From Lewinellaceae bacterium (GTDB lineage Bacteria > Bacteroidota > Bacteroidia > Chitinophagales > Saprospiraceae): a DNA stretch of 64,000 nt. Numbering within the stretch: position 1 is the first letter of the stretch; every line of letters begins with the position of its first letter. Positions 34,539 to 43,584 of this stretch are shown piece by piece. The stretch covers positions 434,001 through 498,000 of the forward strand of contig JACJXX010000001.1 in assembly GCA_020636435.1 (NCBI GenBank), given 5' to 3'. The position numbers were made by a program, and so were the translations under genes. The notes under the pieces were generated by a model. That model saw nothing but the letters and a program-made list of their open reading frames with translations, was not told where the DNA came from and made no database searches.

Positions 34539-35597
34539 CTAATCCACCCGTTTCCATTCCTGTACAGCCCCTCTGCCAAAAGTCAGGAACAAGCTATTTC
34601 CTTTAAGCTGGTAAGCGGCAAACTTGCGCCACATCTTCCCGTATTCGGTCAGAATAAAGTTGTCCCGGGCGATCCATTGCCCGCGCTCCACCTCTTTGGC
34701 CGTGGGATTGGTTCTCACCGCCTGGGCCTCTCCGTAGAGATAGGAACCGTTGGGGCGCAGGAGGAGCAGATAGTAACTGGAAGGGGCAAATTCACCGGAA
34801 CGGGGCGCCTGAGCATAGGCCCACTCGCCGGCCGGGCCCAAAGCCTCGGGGCTGGCGGGCAGCTTAGTTCCCTCTCTCAGGAACTGCATCTGAAACCGGC
34901 CTTGTTCGCCGAAAAAAGTGACCAAGATGCTATCCCCGTTCAGCACGCCAGAGAATTGCATGACTCCCTGGGTCTGCGGGTCCAGTACTTTTCCCCAGGA
35001 TTCATTGCCGCTGACAGCGCCTTCCAAAGTGTATTTATAACCGCCCGCGTCAATTTCGCCGCTGAGTTGGTTGCCATAGTGCCGGAAGGCAAGCTGGGTA
35101 GAGACCTCGTTGATCTTTCCATAAAAAATGCCATCCCATGAGCCTCCCGCATGCAACGCCGGTTGTTCCGGGAAGCGGCTGGTTTCGGTACCCGCCGTTG
35201 GGTTTTCCTGCGTCAGCTCTATTGGGGCTCTCACCCTTTCCTGCCGGGTGAGGACAAAATCTTTGGCGTTCAGGTAATCCGGCTGGTTATCGGCGCCAGC
35301 AGGCATAATGGTCAGCACCAACCGGTCGCCGTTGAGGGAGGCTTCGAAGTACAACCCTCCCTGGCTTTTGACCAGGGTGCCTTTGGCGTATCCCCGGCTG
35401 TCAACGAGAGCATGCACCTGGTATCGGGTTCCATCCGAATCCGCCAGCCTTCCTTTCAGCTGGTTCGGTCCGGCGTCCTGGAGTTCCAGGAAAATCTCGC
35501 CGCCGCCGACGGGCAAAGCATAGTCTCCGGCAAAGCCCTGTGCCTTTGGCAGCAAGGGCAGAAAAAGGAACAGGAGTGGCAAAAACAGCACTTTCAT
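34539..35597 (-). CDS. Secreted beta-rich protein, hypothetical (352 aa)
   Basis: The ATG at 35597 gives an SPI signal (MKVLFLPLLFLFLPLLPKAQ); the upstream extension to 35693 is rejected. The mature protein consists of two or three lipocalin/META-like beta segments: FAGDYALPVGGGEIFLELQ, WDGIFYGKINEVSTQLAFRHYGN and GEWAYAQAPRSGEFAPSSYY. The last ends with the LRPNGSYLYGEA...GQWI pattern seen in small secreted domains of Bacteroidota. No catalytic motif is visible. Probably periplasmic or surface-located; function unknown. Confidence 0.75.
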   Translation of the reverse strand: MKVLFLPLLFLFLPLLPKAQGFAGDYALPVGGGEIFLELQDAGPNQLKGRLADSDGTRYQVHALVDSRGYAKGTLVKSQGGLYFEASLNGDRLVLTIMPAGADNQPDYLNAKDFVLTRQERVRAPIELTQENPTAGTETSRFPEQPALHAGGSWDGIFYGKINEVSTQLAFRHYGNQLSGEIDAGGYKYTLEGAVSGNESWGKVLDPQTQGVMQFSGVLNGDSILVTFFGEQGRFQMQFLREGTKLPASPEALGPAGEWAYAQAPRSGEFAPSSYYLLLLRPNGSYLYGEAQAVRTNPTAKEVERGQWIARDNFILTEYGKMWRKFAAYQLKGNSLFLTFGRGAVQEWKRVD

Positions 35598-35722
35598 TTG
35601 GATGTAGTTGTCGATCAATTTCAATTTTTCGGCTTTTGCAGTGAAACTAAGGAATTTTGAGAAAAATGACTGGCCTATGCCATAAATACGCAAATTTCTT
35701 TTCTTTGCATGAAAACGCTGCT

Positions 35723-36529
35723 ATGGAACGTCCTGTCGCCCTCATCACCGGCGCCGCCAGCGGGATTGGCCGCCATTTTGTCCTTTCCAACCGGGAACAG
35801 TTCCGCTGGGCCGCCACCGACATTCAGGAATCGGCGCTGCTTGCCGTTTTAGGAGGAGAAACGGAGCATTTCCTCCCCTTGAAATTAGATGTCAGCGATG
35901 CTCAAAGCTGGAAGGTGGCCATCGGGGCCTGCCTGGAAAAGTTCGACCGGATCGACTATCTTTTTAATGTGGCCGGCGTTTCCCTTCCTCGCTTCATTGT
36001 TGATGCTAATGAACGCCACATCGACCAACACCTGGATATCAATACCAAAGGGGTGTTGTACGGCACTACCCAAGTAGCGCAGGTGATGGAAAAGCAAGGC
36101 CAGGGCCACATCATCAATATTGCTTCCCTGGCGGGCATTGCCCCGGTTCCGGGCATGTCGTACTACACCGCCTCAAAATTCGCCGTGCGGGGCTTCTCCC
36201 TGGCGGCGGCGCTGGAATTGCGGGAGAAGAACATTTTCGTCACGGTCATTTGCCCCGACCTGGTCCGCACGCCTATGTTCGAACACCAGCTGACCCTGCC
36301 GAAGGAATCGGCGCTGAGCTTTTCCGGTTCTACCCGGTTGCTCTCTGTTGAGGATGTGGAAAAGGCTATTCATAAAGCCATACGGAAGAAACCGCTGGAG
36401 TTGACGCTGCCTCCTGCACGAGGTGCTTTGGCTAAAATCGGCGGCACGTTCAGCGGACTGGCCTGGCTGCTGTACCGCCGCCTTTACCGGAAAGGCCTGC
36501 GAAACGCTGAGAAATTGAAAAATTTGTAA
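35723..36529 (+). CDS. Short-chain dehydrogenase/reductase (268 aa)
   Basis: The ATG at 35723 starts MERPVALITGAASGIGRHF, with the TGxxxGIG nucleotide-binding motif right after the first strand; an upstream in-frame ATG at 35657 would add residues not expected in the family. NVAG (~90), a catalytic Ser before YYTASK (Tyr-x3-Lys) and a C-terminal membrane-proximal helix (FSGLAWLLYRRLYRKGLRN) follow. It is an NAD(P)-dependent oxidoreductase of classical SDR type; substrate unknown. Confidence 0.9.
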   Translation: MERPVALITGAASGIGRHFVLSNREQFRWAATDIQESALLAVLGGETEHFLPLKLDVSDAQSWKVAIGACLEKFDRIDYLFNVAGVSLPRFIVDANERHIDQHLDINTKGVLYGTTQVAQVMEKQGQGHIINIASLAGIAPVPGMSYYTASKFAVRGFSLAAALELREKNIFVTVICPDLVRTPMFEHQLTLPKESALSFSGSTRLLSVEDVEKAIHKAIRKKPLELTLPPARGALAKIGGTFSGLAWLLYRRLYRKGLRNAEKLKNL

Positions 36530-36540
36530 ACCAAAGCCGC

Positions 36541-36711
36541 GGCTACCTGTCTAACATTGGCCACACGGGTTGTTGTCCGTTGCCTGTTGTCCGTTGCCTG
36601 TTGTCCGTTGATCGCTGTTGCAATTTGCTGGCTGCCAAACGTATGGCTGCTCAGCGCAATGGACAACCAACAACGGGCAACCGACAACTGACCAACCTTA
36701 GAAGGGTAGCC
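36541..36711. mobile_element. MITE copy 3, 171 bp, with exact 8-bp target duplication
   Basis: The ends GGCTACCTGTCTAACATTGG and the inverted GGCTACCCTTCTAAGGTTGG match copies 1 and 2. AAAGCCGC flanks the element at 36533-36540 and 36712-36719. The interior is different: three TGTCCGTTGCC-type units on the left and their inverse on the right. It separates the SDR gene from the convergent GNAT gene. Confidence 0.9.
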
Positions 36712-36787
36712 AAAGCCGCTAAAATCAAGTTGATGGCGCGCCTTCTCTCTGCCTTAACTTAATGACATTGGCAAACGCCAGCCGGCA

Positions 36788-37636
36788 TCACTTCTTTAAG
36801 GGCCTTACCTCCACAAATTCCCCCACCTTCTGATAGCCAATGGCCTGGTAAATTTTATTGGAAGTGGGATTGCTCAGATTGGTAAACAAGGCGCAAAACT
36901 CATATCCGCTTTCCAGCAGTTGCCGGCTCAGCTGCGCGACACAATTGCTGGCATAGCCTTTCCCGCGATGTTCCGGTGGCGTATACACTGCATTTACGGT
37001 AATCCCGTGGCGGGTGCGGCGGGTGGCGGCAGCCATGCTTGCCGGCTCCTGGTCTTCCCACAAAAAAAGCTCCCCGCGCTCCAGGTGGCGGTCCACCAGT
37101 TGCCGGCAGAATGCTTCGTCGGCTTCGCCCAAAGCTTCTATGTAAAAGGCATGCATCCACCGGAAAGCCAATGCTTTGTCTTCAAATCCTGCCTTTCGCA
37201 GGTTGCCGCCGGAATACAGGGGGGGAATAACTTCTTTCAACTGAAATACCCCCATCGCCTGCTTGACGGCCCAGGCGCAGCCTGCCAGCATGCTCCAGGA
37301 ACCTGCAAAGGGCTCCACCACATCCTTAGGGCCGATAAAGCCCGGCACTGCTATGCCTTCCTGAACAACGTAATCGTAAACAATAGAGGCGCAGCCCGAA
37401 CTGTATTCAGAAGGCCCGTAGATCAATAGATTGCGGGGAGGCGTTTGCAGGGCGCAGAAAATAGAACGCCCGCCCTTTCTTACTCCCAGAAAATGGGCTT
37501 TTTCGTAAACGGAAGCGCCCTGCTTTATCCCCAGGGCTATGCCCAGTATCAGATTGTTGGCAGCTTCCTCCTGCTCCAGTAAAGAAAGGTTTTCTTCCAG
37601 AAAGGAACTGGCATCCGGATAGGGTGTTATTTTCAT
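36788..37636 (-). CDS. GNAT-family N-acetyltransferase (282 aa)
   Basis: The C-terminal half contains the acetyl-CoA-binding motif A (VYTPPEHRGKGYASNCVAQLS, with the R-G-x-G-Y/A signature) and the LFTNLSNPTSNKIYQAIGYQKVGEF block characteristic of GNAT enzymes whose N-terminal half is a second, degenerate GNAT-like domain. The acceptor is unknown. The start at 37636 is supported by a hydrophilic N-terminus and the absence of a good alternative. Confidence 0.88.
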   Translation of the reverse strand: MKITPYPDASSFLEENLSLLEQEEAANNLILGIALGIKQGASVYEKAHFLGVRKGGRSIFCALQTPPRNLLIYGPSEYSSGCASIVYDYVVQEGIAVPGFIGPKDVVEPFAGSWSMLAGCAWAVKQAMGVFQLKEVIPPLYSGGNLRKAGFEDKALAFRWMHAFYIEALGEADEAFCRQLVDRHLERGELFLWEDQEPASMAAATRRTRHGITVNAVYTPPEHRGKGYASNCVAQLSRQLLESGYEFCALFTNLSNPTSNKIYQAIGYQKVGEFVEVRPLKK

Positions 37637-37905
37637 GGTTGTATTGCTTTATGGTTGTATTGTTGCATTGTTGCGCAGGGCTCTCCGCCTTTGGGTATCC
37701 AGAAACACAGCATACCCCAGAAACCCGGAAATAAAAACAATGATTCCCCACATTTGTCAATTATTACCCTTATCTTTGGCCCTTCATTTAAAAAGTGGAT
37801 GCCCGATTGGGGAGAAGCCGTGAACCTTCTCCATGGTTGAGCAGGCACTTTAAACATCGCGGCCAGGCCCGTACCTGAAGATGGGATGCCGCTCAACCAT
37901 TAACA
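37637..37905. other. Divergent intergenic region between GNAT and DEAD-box genes
   Basis: This 269-bp gap begins with a TTGTATTGTTGCATTGTTGCG tract. On the plus strand TATCTTTG at 37771-37778 fits the -7 box and would give the helicase gene an untranslated leader of about 120 nt. Confidence 0.45.
37771..37778 (+). promoter_or_regulatory. Bacteroidota -7 promoter box TATCTTTG for the DEAD-box gene
   Basis: It is an exact TAnnTTTG match. A TTTG at 37753-37756 is closer than the ideal ~20 bp. The resulting leader of about 120 nt is long, as in cold-responsive helicase genes of other bacteria (analogy only). Confidence 0.45.
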
Positions 37906-39561
37906 ATGAACGAATTTCTCGCGCTGGGGCTTTCCCAGCCGGTGGTCGATGCCATCGAAACGCTGGGCTACGAAAGCCCTACTCCTATCCAGTCTCAAGC
38001 CATTCCTCAGCTATTGAACAACGATACCGATTTCATCGGCGTGGCGCAAACCGGCACCGGAAAAACGGCGGCCTTCGGATTGCCGCTGATCGAAATGGTG
38101 GATCCTTCCCTGCCGGTGACGCAGGCGCTGATCCTGGCGCCAACGCGCGAATTGTGCCTTCAGCTCTCCCGCGAACTTGGGCAATTCGCCCAATTCCGGA
38201 AAGGCTTGCGCATCCTGCCGGTTTACGGAGGCGCCGACATCGGCAAGCAAATCCGGGAATTGAAGAAAGGCATACAGATCGTAGCCGCCACTCCGGGGCG
38301 CTTGAGGGACCTGATGCGCCGCCGCGCGGTAGACATCAGCAAGATCCAATACATCGTGCTCGACGAGGCCGACGAGATGCTCAACATGGGCTTTAAAGAA
38401 GAGATCGACGAAATCCTGCAGGCCACGCCGGAAAGCAGGCTGACCTGGCTGTTCTCCGCCACCATGCCGGAGGAAGTCCGCCGCATCTCCAACCAGTACA
38501 TGGTCAAGCCTTTTGAACTGAGCGTGGGCAAGCCCAATGCCGGCAATGAAGATATCGACCATCAATACGTCACGGTGCGCCCCAAGGACCGCTATGAGAC
38601 GCTGCGCCGCTTTCTGGACTACGACAGCGATGTCTACGGCCTGGTGTTCTGCCGCACCCGCCGCGATGCCGGCGAACTGGCCGAGCAGCTCAGCCGCGAC
38701 GGCTACCGCACCGACGCGCTGCATGGCGACCTGAGCCAGGCCCAGCGCGACCGGGTGATGGAAGGCTTCCGTTCCCGCCATATCCGCATCCTGGTCGCCA
38801 CGGATGTTGCCGCCCGCGGCATCGACGTAGACAACATCACGCACGTTTTCCACCACAATATCCCGGAAGACCTCAATTTTTACACCCACCGCTCCGGGCG
38901 CACCGCCAGGGCAGGCCGCAAAGGAATTTCCCTGATCCTGGCTCACCCCCGGGACCTGGGCATTATCCGGCGGCTGGAAAAGCGGTTGAAAACGCAGTTC
39001 AGCCCGGTAGGCATCCCCTCTGGCCAGGAGATTTTCGAGAAGCGCCTGCTCGGGTTCTTCCAGCGCATCAAAAAAGCCGAAGGGCACGAGGCCATCAAAC
39101 CCCTGCTTCCCAAGCTGGTGGAGGAACTGGAAGGCATTTCCCGCGAAGACCTCATCCACCGCCTGGCCTCTATGACCATGAGCAAGGGGATGAGAAGCCA
39201 CCTCAACAACAAAGAACTCAGCGCCAAAGGCAATGCGTCCCGCTCCAATGCGAACAGCGTGGAGCTGTTCATCAACATCGGCAACCTGGATGTAGACGGC
39301 AAGGCGGGCTTCCTGTCCTTTGTCTGCAGCCAGAGCGGCATACCCGGCAGCGCCATCGGCAAGATAGACATGAAGAGCAAACACACCTTTTTTCAAGTCG
39401 ATGAAGATGCTGCCCAGAAAGTCGTCCGCGCCTTCGACGGCACTCAATACCAGGGCAGAGACCTGCGCGTCAACGCAAGCAAACCCAGTGCCGGCAAGAA
39501 GAAAGGGAAAAAAATGGGCTTCAAAAAAGGGAAGAAGAAGTACCAGGGAGCATGGGGATAA
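37906..39561 (+). CDS. DEAD-box RNA helicase with DbpA-like RNA-binding domain (551 aa)
   Basis: All helicase motifs are visible: the Q motif with ESPTPIQSQAIP, AQTGTGKTAAF, PTRELCLQL, DEADEMLNMGF, SAT, ATDVAARGIDVDNITHV and HRSGRTARAGR. Residues ~440-530 (VELFINIGNLDVDGKAGFLSFVCSQSGI...GKIDMKSKHTFFQV) form the DbpA/CsdA-type RRM, and a Lys-rich tail (KKKGKKMGFKKGKKK) should bind RNA nonspecifically. The role is likely ribosome assembly or RNA unwinding at low temperature. A strong terminator follows 64 bp after the stop. Confidence 0.95.
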   Translation: MNEFLALGLSQPVVDAIETLGYESPTPIQSQAIPQLLNNDTDFIGVAQTGTGKTAAFGLPLIEMVDPSLPVTQALILAPTRELCLQLSRELGQFAQFRKGLRILPVYGGADIGKQIRELKKGIQIVAATPGRLRDLMRRRAVDISKIQYIVLDEADEMLNMGFKEEIDEILQATPESRLTWLFSATMPEEVRRISNQYMVKPFELSVGKPNAGNEDIDHQYVTVRPKDRYETLRRFLDYDSDVYGLVFCRTRRDAGELAEQLSRDGYRTDALHGDLSQAQRDRVMEGFRSRHIRILVATDVAARGIDVDNITHVFHHNIPEDLNFYTHRSGRTARAGRKGISLILAHPRDLGIIRRLEKRLKTQFSPVGIPSGQEIFEKRLLGFFQRIKKAEGHEAIKPLLPKLVEELEGISREDLIHRLASMTMSKGMRSHLNNKELSAKGNASRSNANSVELFINIGNLDVDGKAGFLSFVCSQSGIPGSAIGKIDMKSKHTFFQVDEDAAQKVVRAFDGTQYQGRDLRVNASKPSAGKKKGKKMGFKKGKKKYQGAWG

Positions 39562-39624
39562 TGGTTGTTGTCCATGCTTCTGTCTAGCCAACAGAAACTT
39601 TTTCAATATCCGTTTTTCCTGATT

Positions 39625-39663
39625 AAAGCCGCCCGCCGGAGCATTCCGGCGGGCGGCTTTTTT
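39625..39663 (+). terminator. Rho-independent terminator of the DEAD-box gene
   Basis: AAAGCCGCCCGCCGGA pairs with the inverted TCCGGCGGGCGGCTTT around a four-base loop and runs into a T tract. The inverse strand also has an A tract, so the hairpin could work in both directions. Confidence 0.9.
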
Positions 39664-39804
39664 ATGGATACAACCGACCCGGTACCCCTGCTGACAAACT
39701 TCATTTACCCACCTGACATTCCTCATTGCCAGTTAACCAGAATAAGGAGAACATAGAGGCAGAGCTTTGAAATCCAATTGTTTGACCGATTAAAAAGGGC
39801 TGTT

Positions 39805-40401
39805 ATGAAAAACCGCACCCACTCCTCTATCCACCGCGCCCTGGCTACAGTGGCCTTTGCATTGATTTCTCTCCCACTGCTTTTCGGCCAGGAAAGCTTC
39901 ATCTACGAAGCGTACGCCGAAGCCTGGCTTCACCCCGAATCCTTCGACGAATATGTAGCCGGGCACCGGCAGCAATTCAACGACAACCTCAACACCTGCG
40001 CCATCCAGATCAGAGACTACTTCAATGTCATATACGACCGGGAAGCCCAGCGCAAAGCGCTTTTTCCCGAAGAGAGCCTTTGGCACGCCGGCACCTATGT
40101 TTCCTATCTCCACTCCAACCCGGGTGTCGGGGTAGGCATCATGATCGCCGATATGAGCCGGGTAGCTTCCGGCAGGGAGAAGTGGGCGGAAACGGTTTCC
40201 GGCAAAGCGACGCTTTGGCTACAGGAAAAACTGCGGCAGGAAGCCTTCGCCTATAAGCAAATGAACTACCTGAAGCTGGAAACCATGCTGGGCGCCGAAG
40301 CCGCCGACCAGTATATGGCAGAAAAGTGGCAGCGGGTGCTCGAACCCCTGAAGCATTATCTGCAGGATATGGAGGCGCACATGCAGTGTTATTATTACTA
40401 A
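39805..40401 (+). CDS. Secreted hypothetical protein (198 aa)
   Basis: The ATG at 39805 follows AAAAAGG and gives an N-terminus MKNRTHSSIHRALATVAFALISLPLLFGQ, an SPI signal with a charged n-region. The mature part is helical with no recognised domain; it contains two cysteines (TCAIQIRDYF and the tail MQCYYY). It ends before a terminator at 40453. Function unknown. Confidence 0.75.
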   Translation: MKNRTHSSIHRALATVAFALISLPLLFGQESFIYEAYAEAWLHPESFDEYVAGHRQQFNDNLNTCAIQIRDYFNVIYDREAQRKALFPEESLWHAGTYVSYLHSNPGVGVGIMIADMSRVASGREKWAETVSGKATLWLQEKLRQEAFAYKQMNYLKLETMLGAEAADQYMAEKWQRVLEPLKHYLQDMEAHMQCYYY

Positions 40402-40452
40402 GCCGTTTACATAAACCGGTAAACAGGCATCCTGCCCAACTGCCGGCAGGCA

Positions 40453-40493
40453 AAACTGCCAGGTGAACAGCATTGCTCACCTGGCAGTTTTTT
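40453..40493 (+). terminator. Rho-independent terminator
   Basis: AACTGCCAGGTGA pairs with TCACCTGGCAGTT around a short loop, followed by a T run. It closes the transcript of the secreted protein and precedes the phosphorylase promoter. Confidence 0.9.
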
Positions 40494-40530
40494 GTGGTTT
40501 TAGCCTGCCAATAAAATGCCCGAGGTTCTT

Positions 40531-40538
40531 TATATTTG
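40531..40538 (+). promoter_or_regulatory. Bacteroidota -7 promoter box TATATTTG for the phosphorylase
   Basis: It exactly matches TAnnTTTG, 30 bp before the ATG at 40568. The frame that extends back to 40463 overlaps this box and the terminator, which supports the 40568 start. Confidence 0.55.
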
Positions 40539-40567
40539 GCGATTCAACAGCAAAACCAGAAAAAACT

Positions 40568-42193
40568 ATGACGGATAAAAAGAACACCCTTCCCCGTGTG
40601 GCCTACTTTTGTATGGAATACGGGCTAGACACTCGCTTCAAAGCCTACGCCGGCGGCCTGGGCATCCTTGCCGGCGATTATATGAAAGGCGCTAAAGCGT
40701 ACGATTATCCCATCGTCGGCATCGGCATCAAATGGAAGCAGGGCTATACCGACCAGTTGATCGGCGAGGACGGCAAGCCTTATGATACCTACCACAATTA
40801 CAATTACGATGATTTCATGGAAGACACCGGCGTGTCGGTCAACGTCTCCATCCGCGGGCGCAGCGTACAGTGCAAGGTATGGAAGCTCGAGGCTTTCGGC
40901 AACGCCCCGCTCTACCTGCTGGATACCGATGTGCCGGGCAACGAGGACGCCTGGATCACCGGGCAGCTCTATGGCTGGTTTGGGGAAGAGCGCATTGCGC
41001 AGGAAATCGTATTGGGGGTAGGCGGCGTGCGTGCCCTTCGCTCCCTGGGCATCGACATTGACGTATTCCACTTCAACGAAGGCCATGCTCTCTTCGCCGG
41101 CTTTGAGCTGATGCGGGAAAAAATGGAGGATGGGATGACTTTCGAAGAAGCCTGGGCGGCCAGCCGCGAACAGATCGTTTTCACCACCCACACTCCGGTC
41201 GTGCAGGGCAATGAGTCGCATCCGGTTGACCGCCTGATGTACATGGAAGCCAACCTGGGCATGAAGCCCAGCCAGTTGCGGCGCCTGGCCGGCGACCCCT
41301 TCAATATGACCGTCGGCGCGCTGCGGTTGTCCAGAAAGTCTAATGCGGTGGCTAAACTGCATGGCAAAACGGCGAACGAGATGTGGAAACACATCCAGGG
41401 CCGCTCTGAGATCGAGGCCATTACCAACGGCATCCATCTTGGAACCTGGGTGGATAGCGCCATGATCGAAGCTGCCGAAAAAGGTAAAGACCTCTGGGCG
41501 CCGCACCAGAAAAACAAGCGCGCCCTGATCCGGTTCATCAAGGAAAAGAACGGGATAGAATTCGACGAAAACAAGCTGCTCATCGGTTTTGCCCGCCGCT
41601 CGGTGCCTTATAAGCGCAGCGACCTGATCTTCTCCAATCCGGAAGTGATCGCCCCCTACCTGGAAGAAGGCCGGATACAAATCGCCTTTTCCGGGCGGGC
41701 TCACCCCTTGGATGACCGCGGTAAGGAGATCGCCGCCAACCTGGTGGCCATGTCCGAAAAATACCCGAAGGCGGTCGTCTTCCTGGAGAACTACGATATG
41801 GAGATCGGCGCCCACCTCACCCGGGGTTCCGACGTATGGCTCAACAACCCGCGCCGCCCCAAGGAAGCCAGCGGCACCTCCGGCATGAAAGCCTCCATGA
41901 ACGGCGTGCTCAACCTGAGTATCCTCGACGGCTGGTGGCCGGAAGCCTGCCAGCATGGCGTCAACGGCTGGCAGATCGGCGATGCCTTCGAAAGCAAAGA
42001 CGAAACTGTGCAAGACAACCACGACCGGGAGGCGCTCTATAAGGTATTGCTGAAAGAGGTAGTGCCTACCTACTACGACCGGCCCGACAAGTGGAAGGAA
42101 ATGATGAAGGCCAGCATCCTGAGCACCAAGGATGAGTTTTCTGTGAAGCGGATGCTGGAGGAGTATTATGAGTTGTTGTATAAGAAGGGGTGA
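40568..42193 (+). CDS. glgP: Alpha-glucan (glycogen/starch) phosphorylase, short GlgP type (541 aa)
   Basis: Conserved blocks include VAYFCMEYGLDTRFKAYAGGLGILAGDY, FHFNEGHALFAGFELM, TNGIHLGTWV and the phosphate/PLP-site block NNPRRPKEASGTSGMKASMNGVLNLSILDGWWPEA. The length and the missing N-terminal regulatory part match the TIGR02094 'alpha-glucan phosphorylase' branch. It releases glucose 1-phosphate from alpha-1,4-glucans in the cytosol. The gene stands alone between a terminator and an 8-bp microsatellite. Confidence 0.93.
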   Translation: MTDKKNTLPRVAYFCMEYGLDTRFKAYAGGLGILAGDYMKGAKAYDYPIVGIGIKWKQGYTDQLIGEDGKPYDTYHNYNYDDFMEDTGVSVNVSIRGRSVQCKVWKLEAFGNAPLYLLDTDVPGNEDAWITGQLYGWFGEERIAQEIVLGVGGVRALRSLGIDIDVFHFNEGHALFAGFELMREKMEDGMTFEEAWAASREQIVFTTHTPVVQGNESHPVDRLMYMEANLGMKPSQLRRLAGDPFNMTVGALRLSRKSNAVAKLHGKTANEMWKHIQGRSEIEAITNGIHLGTWVDSAMIEAAEKGKDLWAPHQKNKRALIRFIKEKNGIEFDENKLLIGFARRSVPYKRSDLIFSNPEVIAPYLEEGRIQIAFSGRAHPLDDRGKEIAANLVAMSEKYPKAVVFLENYDMEIGAHLTRGSDVWLNNPRRPKEASGTSGMKASMNGVLNLSILDGWWPEACQHGVNGWQIGDAFESKDETVQDNHDREALYKVLLKEVVPTYYDRPDKWKEMMKASILSTKDEFSVKRMLEEYYELLYKKG

Positions 42194-42336
42194 GGTTGTA
42201 TGGGTTGTATGGGTTCATGGGTGCATGGGTTCATGGGTGCATGGGTTCATGGGTTCATGGGTTCATGGGTTCATGGGTTCATGGGTTCATGGGTTCATGG
42301 GTTCATGGGTTCATGGGTTCATGGGTTCATGGGTTC
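42194..42336. repeat. 8-bp microsatellite GTTCATGG, about 15 copies
   Basis: The tract starts right after the phosphorylase stop with two GGGTTGTAT units and then runs as GTTCATGG/GTGCATGG repeats. It lies between two converging genes. The apparent peptide repeats MGSWVHGF are an artefact of the period. Confidence 0.9.
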
Positions 42337-42411
42337 GAAGATCCATGAACCAATAGAACCATTGAACAGTGGAACAATATAACCATGAACCAATGAACCC
42401 ATCCCCTCTTC

Positions 42412-43584
42412 CTACTCCCCCCTCCTGCGCCGCAATTCTTTCCGGATCAGCTGCAACTCCCGGCTCATCTGCCCTTCCACGGAAGTATTCTCCTGGGTGC
42501 GGCGGATGAGGTAGGGCACCACTTCGCGGACCGGCCCGTAGGGCAGGTATTTTTCCACGTTAAACCCGGCTTTGGCCATGTTGTAGGAAAGGTTGTCGCT
42601 CATGCCATACAACTGGGCGGTCGCCACCAGGGGATGGCCGGGGTCCAGGCCCTTCGCCTCCATCATTTCCGCCTGGAGGCGGCAGCTTTCCTCGTTGTGG
42701 GTGGCGTTGCATACGTAGGCCTCGCCGATGTGCTCGATGCAGAATTTCAGGCCCTCGTTGTAAGCCCGGTGGGTTTCCTGCAGGCTATCGTGAATAGGGC
42801 TGGGGTACCCCATCTCGCGGGCGCGCTCCCGTTCTTTTTCCATATACGCGCCGCGGACCAGCTTGAGGGCACAGAGGTAATCGTTGTCCCGGGCATGTTG
42901 CAGGGAATCTTTTAAAAACTGCAGGCGGCCTTTGCGGTAAAGCTGAACGGCATTGATCACGGTCGGCACGCCTTTATTGTATCGGCGCGACATTTCCCAG
43001 GCGATCTCGTCTATGGCCCCTTGTATCCAACTGTGTTCCGCATCGACATGGACGCCAATCCCGGATTCAAAAGCAGCTTTGCAGATGCTGTCTACGCGGG
43101 CCTTCCCCCTTTCGTATTCTTCTTTTTCGGATTTAGCCAGCGGTTCTCCGCTGCTTACCTTTTCGAGCAACGCGAAGCGAAACAAGCCGCTGAGCTTGGT
43201 AGAGATGATGTGAATGTCTTCATCTTCTCTGGCGTATTCCAGGGTTCGGGAAAGATAAGCGGCGGTGCGGTCAAAATCCGCTTCGCTTTCCTTGCCTTCC
43301 ACCCCGTAATCCAGGATGGTTTTAATGCCGCTCTCCCCCAGTTTGTCTATCACATTGCGCGCCTCTGCAATGTCTTCCCCGCCACAAAACTGCCGGTAAA
43401 TGGTTGCTTTCACCAGCCCTTCCACCGGAAGCCTCAGTTGGAGCGCCAGCGTTGCCAGGCGGGTGCCGATCTTTACCAGCAAGGGGTAGTTCATCAGTGA
43501 AAAGAGCAAATGGGAACGGCGGAGTTCTGCATCGCTTTTGTCGGCAAATGCAATTTGGGTATCAGAGAAATCTACCTGTAGCAT
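42412..43584 (-). CDS. Proline dehydrogenase (390 aa)
   Basis: The flavin barrel of the PRODH family is clear: DYGVEGKESEADFDRT, IISTKLSGLFRFALLEK, HVDAEHSWIQGAID, LCALKLVRGAYMEKERERA, ATHNEESC and VATAQLYGMSDNLSYNMAKAGFNVEKYLPYGPVREVVPYLIRRTQENTS. It oxidises proline to pyrroline-5-carboxylate with FAD, passing electrons to quinone. It lacks the aldehyde dehydrogenase part of PutA, as usual for Bacteroidota. The family start is near the ATG at 43584. Confidence 0.93.
   Translation of the reverse strand: MLQVDFSDTQIAFADKSDAELRRSHLLFSLMNYPLLVKIGTRLATLALQLRLPVEGLVKATIYRQFCGGEDIAEARNVIDKLGESGIKTILDYGVEGKESEADFDRTAAYLSRTLEYAREDEDIHIISTKLSGLFRFALLEKVSSGEPLAKSEKEEYERGKARVDSICKAAFESGIGVHVDAEHSWIQGAIDEIAWEMSRRYNKGVPTVINAVQLYRKGRLQFLKDSLQHARDNDYLCALKLVRGAYMEKERERAREMGYPSPIHDSLQETHRAYNEGLKFCIEHIGEAYVCNATHNEESCRLQAEMMEAKGLDPGHPLVATAQLYGMSDNLSYNMAKAGFNVEKYLPYGPVREVVPYLIRRTQENTSVEGQMSRELQLIRKELRRRRGE

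Noticed and set aside
38011..39726. Minus-strand open frame of 571 codons opposite the DEAD-box helicase
   Set aside because: All helicase motifs are on the plus strand; the antisense frame has no family features.
42168..42382. Apparent CRISPR-like repeat array after the phosphorylase
   Set aside because: Contiguous 8-bp units without spacers; no cas genes in the window.
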